Part shown: positions 57,091 to 64,000 of the stretch, in pieces
Layout: every line of letters begins with the position of its first letter
How positions within the stretch are numbered: the stretch's first letter is position 1
NCBI GenBank assembly: GCA_009760885.1
Contig: CM019717.1
Coordinates: forward strand, 47,656,866 to 47,720,865
From: Achatina immaculata
Lineage: Eukaryota; Mollusca; Gastropoda; Stylommatophora; Achatinidae
Direction of reading: 5' to 3'
Length of the DNA stretch: 64,000 nucleotides
The notes under the pieces: generated by a model
Seen by the model: the letters and a program-made list of their open reading frames with translations, nothing else
What the model was told of the DNA's origin: nothing
The model's database searches: none
Made by a program: the position numbers and the translations under genes

Positions 57091-57904
57091 GCCATTGCCT
57101 TTTCCTCTCTGGCTGTTATTTTTTTACATAAGAGGCTAGTCCCTTCAAAACTGAAGATCTGCTGCTTAGTGTAGCTACCATCTTCTTTAATTTCTTCATG
57201 CTCTCCTACAAAAACTTCTGCAACAGCAGCATCCCCACCAACTGCTTCTTCCTACGCTGCTTTATTGTGTAAGTTGGACCTATCCTTAAATCTACTGAAC
57301 CAATCCCTGATAACTCCAAGGGCATCTTCTGCTGCACCTCCACTCTCAGCCTTAATTGTATTATATAATATTTAAGCTTTTGTCCAAATGAGACCTTGGC
57401 AAAGGGGGATGTTGTGCTTAACTTGGTCTTGAATTCACAATTAAGTTTTTCCTTATCAGCAACTAGACTGTCCTGCTTTCTAATAACTTTTGTAAGCACC
57501 AGTATAGCACTTTTAATCTAATACTTTCACTATATTCTGAAATATTGTATTATTAATAGGGCAAAGTACACCTAACTTATGACCTAGATGCCATTGTCTT
57601 TGATATATTTATGATGCTATATTATTGGTTAGGAAAAGGTTGAAGGCATTACATGAAAAAACTTGAGTATGGACTAAGCAATGATGGACATAAAATGAAA
57701 GATCAGCAACAAGAACAACATAATAATGACATAAGGCAGTGACATTTTAGTTACAAAAAGAATAAGCACAGAACAGTTATATAATGGACTCACAAATTGG
57801 CTAGTCAATGTTTTTTTTTTGATATATTGAGATAGGCTGTCCTTACACATGGACACTTGATGACAATGTGGACTTGTTAATGCTGGTGATATTATTAAAT
57901 AAAT

Positions 57905-58790
57905 ATCTTCTCTCTCTTTGTGAACCTTTAGGTGCCCAAGGTACATGAGGCTTATGCCAGGGTTTTACATAAATGCCTGCCTTTTTTTCTTAAATATTTT
58001 GGACACATTAAACATCATGATAATTTAGAGAAGACTGTCATGGAAGGGTACATAATGAGAAAAAGAAAGAGAGGAAGACCAAGGTGAAGACGGCTGCAAG
58101 ACATCGTTGATAATCTGCAAATGGATGCATCAGCAGCAGGGCATCTTGCTTACAACCAAGAGGCCTACAGAAGAACTGTTAGGGAGGCAAAGTTCCGCAA
58201 GGGACATGCATAAGACTGACTGACCCAGGTGAGCCCTCTGTTGTCAAGCATCCTCTCTGTTGTTTATCTCCAAGTCTCCTTTGGTCTACTCTTTTCCCTG
58301 GGGTGTCCATGTCTGTGCTACTTTTAGTGATGATTCACCAATTATCCAGAGCACATGCCTCAACATTCGCTGACATTTTTCCTCAGTAACCAAAGTCAAA
58401 GGCTTCATCAGCATTTCTGTTAATAAGGTGTTATTTCTTATGGTAATTGGCCAAAATATTCATCTAATGCTACGTAAACATTTAGTATGGAAGGAATTCA
58501 GTTCATTTTCTATAGTTTTGATGGTTTTCCAGCATTCACTTCTATAGAGCAGCATACTTAGGACATTACTCTTAAATATCCTGATTTTCATTTTCATGCT
58601 CAGGTTTTTGGATTTCCATATATTGTGTAGGACTGCAAAAGTCTGCTTTGCTCTAGTTAGCCTGTTGTTGGTGTCCTCTTCATTGCCTCCATCTTCTGCT
58701 ACTCTACTGCCTTGATCTCTTCCACTATCTTATTATCTATTCTCAGTACTCTGCTGTTGCTCACATTAACAAATATCTTGAGAACAATGA
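57905..58790 (-). pseudogene. LINE 3' fragment (L-D) with nested L-C piece, copy B
   Basis: Counterpart of 12365-13250. The nested plus-strand L-C piece lies at 57990-58215 and shows EKTVMEGYIMRKRKRGRPR and REAKFRKGHA in one frame after a frame change. Confidence 0.62.
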
Positions 58791-59249
58791 ATTATTCTGG
58801 AACTGACAAATCAAATTTTTCTTGTCTTTGTGGTGGAGGATTTATTTCTTTTCTTCTTTTGGAAGCAGTTATCAAGTATGCATGTGGGACTATACATTTT
58901 GATTTTATACATCTACATGCTATTTGCTGTAACATTCAGCCACTCCTATTCATGTCACTGTGAAACATAAACAAGGGTGTGGAATATTACACAGATATGG
59001 CCTCAAAATTGCTTACATACACACAAAAATAGCTCAGGCATGTTCAAATGAATGCAGTATTAAGCATAGTTTGGTGGTTCTCACACAGATATTCATATAT
59101 AACACACACAACTGGAGATGCTGAGTGATATATAACAATTTCATGAGTGAAATCTTGACCTACTCAATGTCTGTTTGCAGGGAATCTTGTTTATCCATCC
59201 ATCAAAGTCCTTGGTCGGCGACCAGCTGAGCAATCAACATCCAGTACAT

Positions 59250-59460
59250 TCTATGGCATCATGCAAGGCAGTAACAAATTCTCTCCACCTTTCACGGTCT
59301 GCAGCCACCCTTTGAATTGTGCCTCTGCTCTGCTCCATGTCACTCATTTCTACTTCTATAGTTCTCCACTATATAGCCTTTGGTTGTCTTATCTTTCTGT
59401 CTCCCTCGGGTGTCCATCGCATGGCTGTTTTAGTGATGTTGCTGGGATCTTGTTTATAGC
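59250..59460 (-). pseudogene. LINE 3' fragment (L-F), copy B
   Basis: Counterpart of 13975-14195. Confidence 0.48.
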
Positions 59461-60289
59461 TATCAACTAAACTCTTCTTTTTTCCCCTCCTATGTTTTAT
59501 TCACATCATAATCTATTCTCATGTCGTCATTATATTAATTAAAGACCGATTTTCAAGTCGTAGGCCATGTCTAACAATTACCGTGCTGTTGCACAAAGGT
59601 TCCATAAACACAAACTTCTGTTCTTTGCTATCGATGTTGTAACGATCTTGTCATACCAGCATCAAGTCGGATGAAAAGTAAATTATAGTGACTTACTCTA
59701 ATTCCTGGAGTGAGTACAGCAGACTCCACTACCATAACTAAAACGTAGAGCCGTACTCCATTTTTAATTAGAGAACAGGTTGCTGCATCATCCATCTCAT
59801 CCTGTCGTTTTTACTGTTACCCACTGTCGTCTAAGCCCTTGCACAGTTTCGAGATACAAAATAACGTTCACTGACCGCTTGTATAATCTGTTGACAAACT
59901 ATTCTACTACAAACTGGATGTTTCAATGACAGTAAGACTGAAGAAAAAGAAAGCAAGTACGATACAATAGACTACCTCCCACTGGACAACGACTGCTGGT
60001 GCTCCACACGCCTCTTGTCCGCAAGTGAGATCTTCTCCTTGAAAAAAGCAAATAAAAACCACACACAAACACACACTCCCTCTCTGCGTGTGTTAGATTT
60101 TATCGGGTTACCAACTCAGAGAGCAAATTCGTTGTAATCGTCATCATCGTCATCTTCATAAAACTAAGAACACGAATCCACTGCAGTACAGCTGTGATAA
60201 CAAATTGTATAATTTAGGAAAAAAAGTAGGAAGAGCTTTATTAATTAACGAGCACGCAGTAGTGACGTTTCGGTTTGAACCTTATATTA

Positions 60290-60580
<291 letters not shown>

Positions 60581-60984
60581 TAGACAACGTGCTATCACAC
60601 AATTAAACACAATGTGCCGTTCAATGGATTGCACTACCAGGTTAAACTCTACAAATGTTAATGATTTCAAAATAGCAACAAAAAATGTGGAACTTGTGAG
60701 AACTAAAGCAACAGCAATAGTAAAAACCACTTAGCTCCTGACACTGCCAAACAGCGTGTACTTTATATGTCGCGGGCAGTTTGATTACCAGTGTCCGATG
60801 TATAGTAATGTGGCCTAATGTTTTGTCACACCGTTCTTCTTCAAGATGTCGTTCGCTTCCTTTGTCCATTTTTTTCTGGTCGTTCTCTTTATCCGGTTCC
60901 TTGCATGTTGTATGTATGTGTTGCTGGATGATTAGATTTCATTCTTATCCGAAGGCCTCATATCGGTTGTCACTTTTAGATTAC

Positions 60985-61185
60985 AGTAAAGTAAGAGAAC
61001 ACAGTTTTATAGGATTAGACCTCGGAAAGAATCGTAGACAAAGCATTTTAGTGAGACGTGAGAGAAAGAAAAATCACAAGAGAATTACCTGGGATTTGAA
61101 CCACGAACTCCGATAGGACGAGCAGTCGTCTAGCAACGAGAGAACAGTGTACTAACGAACTGCGCTATCTCGCACCTAAAAAAAA
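60985..61185 (-). mobile_element. SINE S1 copy
   Basis: Counterpart of 19330-19520. tRNA-like box B (GTGGTTCAAATCCC) on the minus strand, followed by the S1 body. Confidence 0.68.
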
Positions 61186-61689
61186 AATGAAAGCGAAGTC
61201 ATTAGTAGATTTCAGTCGACTCGAGGATCATGACACCCAGAAGAAACGAGGTCATGACACAGAAATTTCGTAGCTTAGATTCAGTCTCTCTAGCATGTAC
61301 CAACTTTAGACAAACATACACGCATTTTTATTTCTCCCACGTCTTACTAAAGTGCTTTGTCTGCAATTTTGTCGATTTTTAATCCTACAAAACTGTGTTC
61401 TCTTACTTTATTGAGTTGTATGGAGAGGTAGCTACGGATAACTTTCTTTAATTTTCAAAGTGGACTCAATAAGCAAGTTCTTGGGCCGACCACCAACACC
61501 CTTGGGAACTTGTCCGTGTTCATGCTGTTTATACATAAATTGTTCCTGAAACTAAACTTCATGTTAAAAGTATTCGCTCGTTTGTTATTGTTTAATTAAG
61601 TATGCACCAGACATAGCAGGAAACCGTGTGTATGTTTGTCTAAAGTTTGTACTTACTAGAGAGGCTGAATCTAAGCTACGGAATTTCTG

Positions 61690-62145
61690 TGTCATGACCG
61701 CATGGGCATGCATTTTCCCCATCGCAACATATGCCTGTAAGACCTGGACACTTAACAAAACAGCTGAGAAACACATAAATGCCTTTAAATGTAAATGCTA
61801 CAGAAGAGTTCTTCAAATATCATGGGCACGCAAAAGAACAAATATATCCATACTACAAGAACTTAATATTAAAGAAGTGGCTAGTAAGGAGGATTAAACA
61901 GAGAAAACTTAAATATTTTGTGCACATTAAACGTCACGATAATTTAGAGAAGACAGTCATGGAAGGGGTACATAATGGGAAAAAGAAAGAGAGGAAGACC
62001 AAGGCAAAGGTGGCTACAAGACATCGTTGATAATGTGCAAATGGATGCATCAGCAGCAGGACATCTTGCTTACAACTGAGAGGCCTACAGGAGTGCTGTT
62101 AGGGAGGCAAAGTTCCGCAAGGGACATGCAAATGAATGATGACCT
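61690..62145 (+). pseudogene. LINE 3' end (family L-C), copy-B specific
   Basis: The plus strand encodes ACIFPIATYACKTWTLNKTA, EKHINAFKCKCYRRVLQISW, ARKRTNISILQELNI, then in shifted frames FVHIKRHDNLEKTVMEG and EAKFRKGHANE, ending AATGAATGATGACC. Inserted in sequence that is continuous in copy A near 23880 (CATGACCTCG). A short repeat ATGACC at both borders may be the target-site duplication. Confidence 0.75.
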
Positions 62146-62420
62146 CGCTCTTTCCGGGTATCACGATACTCGCGTCGACTGAAAGTGCTAAGCTGCTCGT
62201 CCTACCGGAGTTCGTGGTTCGAATCCCAAGTAATTCTCTTGTGATTTCTTTCTCTCACGTCTCACTAAAGCGCTTTGTCTATGATTTTTTTCCCGAGGTC
62301 TAATACTACAAAACTGTGTTCTCTTAGATTACAGTAGTTTTGTTTTCTTTGCTTTTATACATTATTTCAAACTCGGAAATTTTATCTGTAAGTTAAATAT
62401 GTGATAAACGTCGAATCTAT

Positions 62421-62443
62421 TCCCCCCCCCCCCCCCCCCCCCC
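62421..62443. repeat. C homopolymer
   Basis: About 22 consecutive C at the point where copy A has a different short sequence before CCGATTGT. Confidence 0.9.
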
Positions 62444-62718
62444 CGATTGTGGTATTAGTTTAGTAATGACAATCTTAATTCAGAATCTGCCTGTCCAACA
62501 CAAGCGACCAGATTTCTGAAGAGTGCTCTCAGGCAACTTGTAACGAAGGGGCAGCACTCTGAAGTTACTGGCTATTCAGTGGATAACTGGGTACGAAGAT
62601 CCAAGCCTTCGTCAAGGTAATTGTATGACTGTAGTTTCCGTAAAGTTGTTGCACATGAATTATTTAAGAATAATTTCTATTGCTCCGAGTAAGAACATGT
62701 AAGTAATCCTCACGATAT

Positions 62719-63236
62719 CATTCATTTACATGTCCCTTGCGGAACTTTGCCTCCCTAACAGCACTCCTGTAGGCCTCTCGGTTGTGAGCAAGATGGCCTG
62801 CTGCGATGCATCCATTTGCAGATCATCAGCGATGTCTTGCAGCCATCTCTTTCTTTTTCCCATTATGTACCCTTCCAAGACAGTTTTCTCTAGATTATCA
62901 TGACGTTTAATGTATCAAAAATATTTAAGTTTTCTTTGGTTAATCCTCTTTACTAGCCAGCCTTCTTGTAGTATGGATATATTTGTTCCTTTTTTTTGTG
63001 TCTATGATATTTGAAGAACTCTTCTGTAGCATTTACATTCAAAGGCATTTATGTGTTTCTCAGCTGTTTTGTTAAGTGTCCAAGTCTCACAGGTATATGT
63101 TGCAATGAGAAAGATGCATGCCTTTAAAAAATTTTTTTTTGTAGTTCTGTCTGTTCCTCTCCACAGATTCTTTAGTTGTTTTACTTTCTGAAGAGCAATA
63201 TATGTCCTCCTTTTCCCTCATTGTATCTCTATTACT
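62719..63236 (-). pseudogene. LINE 3' end (family L-C), 518 bp
   Basis: A 7-bp target-site duplication ACGATAT lies at 62712-62718 and 63237-63243, and copy A is uninterrupted at about 35038. The minus strand carries ACIFLIATYTCETWTLNKTA, EKHINAFECKCYRRVLQIS and the C-terminal EAKFRKGHVNE in shifted frames. Confidence 0.8.
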
Positions 63237-63761
63237 ACGATATACCTCCGTAATTATAAGCGTATATGATAAAGTCAGCCGTTCCACTGTAAAGTGTCTG
63301 CTTTTATAAAGGTCCAAAATGATTGAATTTCAGTCTAAAGATAGTGCTGTATTTTTTTAAAAAAATAAGAATCTAAAGAAAATGCGTGATGAAATTATCT
63401 GTGAATAAATATTTGCTAAAATAACGTATTATTTCTCAACATAAAACAGCAGTGGATTTCATCTGTCTAAATTTTATTTAAAAAGCATTAAACAAATAAC
63501 AAGAGGAGTTAGATCTTTCACACTATTCACAGTCATTGAAAAGAAGAGGAGAGAAGTGAAGATGCAATCTCAAGCTGAATGAGATGTTGGTCAGTGACCC
63601 CATAGCTGACTTCTTGTGTCAAAGTTAGCAAGTTATAGCTGATCAAGACCTTGCTCTGCTGTACATGATCTCCTTGGAATCAGACAGTAGTTAGGCCAAG
63701 TGAGTAGGGATCAGAGTAGGAAGGCAAACCAAATCCAAAAAATAAGCCCTGCTGAAGTTAT

Positions 63762-64000
63762 AAGCACAAAAACCAAGCTAAGATTAATCAATTCAAATGT
63801 AATATCCACCCTCATTTATGCATGTGAAAGCTGGAAAACAACTAAAGAAATAGACAAGAAATTAGATTCTTTTGAAAACAAATGCCTCAGGAAAGTATTC
63901 AGTATAAAGTGGAATGAGTTCAAGAACAATACAGAGATAAGACAGATGAGTGAAAAACAACCTGTCTCATGGGCGATCAGAAAAAGAAGATGGACATGTC
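63762..64000 (+). pseudogene. LINE RT C-terminal fragment, continues beyond right edge
   Basis: The plus strand encodes KLRLINSNVISTLIYACESW, KEIDKKLDSFENKCLRKVF and NEFKNNTEIRQMSEKQPVSW, then RKRRW, an RT thumb/connection region (usual form: LYACETW...F..KCLR.I). Open to the window end. Family possibly L-G. It begins exactly where homology with copy A stops. Confidence 0.7.

Overview
The window is nuclear DNA from an invertebrate animal. It is AT-rich, has GT-AG introns, and is dominated by non-LTR retrotransposons, a Penelope-like element, DNA transposons, MITEs and tRNA-derived SINEs. The mix of elements (RTE-type LINEs with an APE endonuclease, a GIY-YIG Penelope element, ZBED5-type hAT, Tc1, mariner, piggyBac-like MITEs) and an MFS glucose transporter of the NaGLT1 type fit a lophotrochozoan, most likely a mollusc. 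The species is an inference only; no ribosomal or mitochondrial marker is present.

The only host gene I can support is a sodium-dependent glucose transporter 1-like (NaGLT1/MFSD4B family) gene on the minus strand, present twice in tandem in the same orientation. Copy B is complete: four coding exons between 53,454 and 44,017 join in phase into a 537-codon, 12-TM reading frame. Copy A shows coding exons 1-3 (5,926 to 2,754) and its last exon would lie beyond the left edge. The copies belong to one large direct duplication. About 1,690-35,958 is colinear with about 45,690-63,761, at roughly 4-6% hand-counted divergence in aligned stretches, and the repeat offset is about 44 kb. Both duplication breakpoints are masked or outside the window.

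Because each copy preserves the empty site of the other copy's later insertions, the locus records its own insertion history. Copy B gained a hAT element (47,965-50,202), a 549-bp LINE derivative (51,420-51,968), a 1,022-bp repeat element (46,076-47,097) and a LINE fragment (62,719-63,236). Copy A gained SINEs (2,096-2,408; 13,362-13,604; 34,471-34,795), LINE fragments (18,231-18,636; 35,522-35,887), a fold-back Penelope element (20,411-23,665), a pair of nested RTE-like LINEs (24,144-30,476, itself interrupted at 25,213-28,535) and an RNase H-bearing LINE (30,548-34,324). A 36-bp minisatellite has 14 units in copy A and 3 in copy B.

Layout: 1-1,690 tandem-structured repeat; 1,690-6,000 NaGLT1-A exons 1-3 with a mariner relic in intron 2; 6,000-14,850 shared upstream flank with old LINE pieces, a Tc1 relic in A and the minisatellite; 14,850-20,400 A-specific LINE/MITE cluster and SINEs; 20,400-34,330 large retroelement nest; 34,330-44,000 intergenic DNA with nested TTAA MITEs and a perfect 62-bp hairpin; 44,000-53,460 NaGLT1-B; 53,460-64,000 its upstream flank. 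No retroelement reading frame in the window is intact, so these are fossils rather than active elements.
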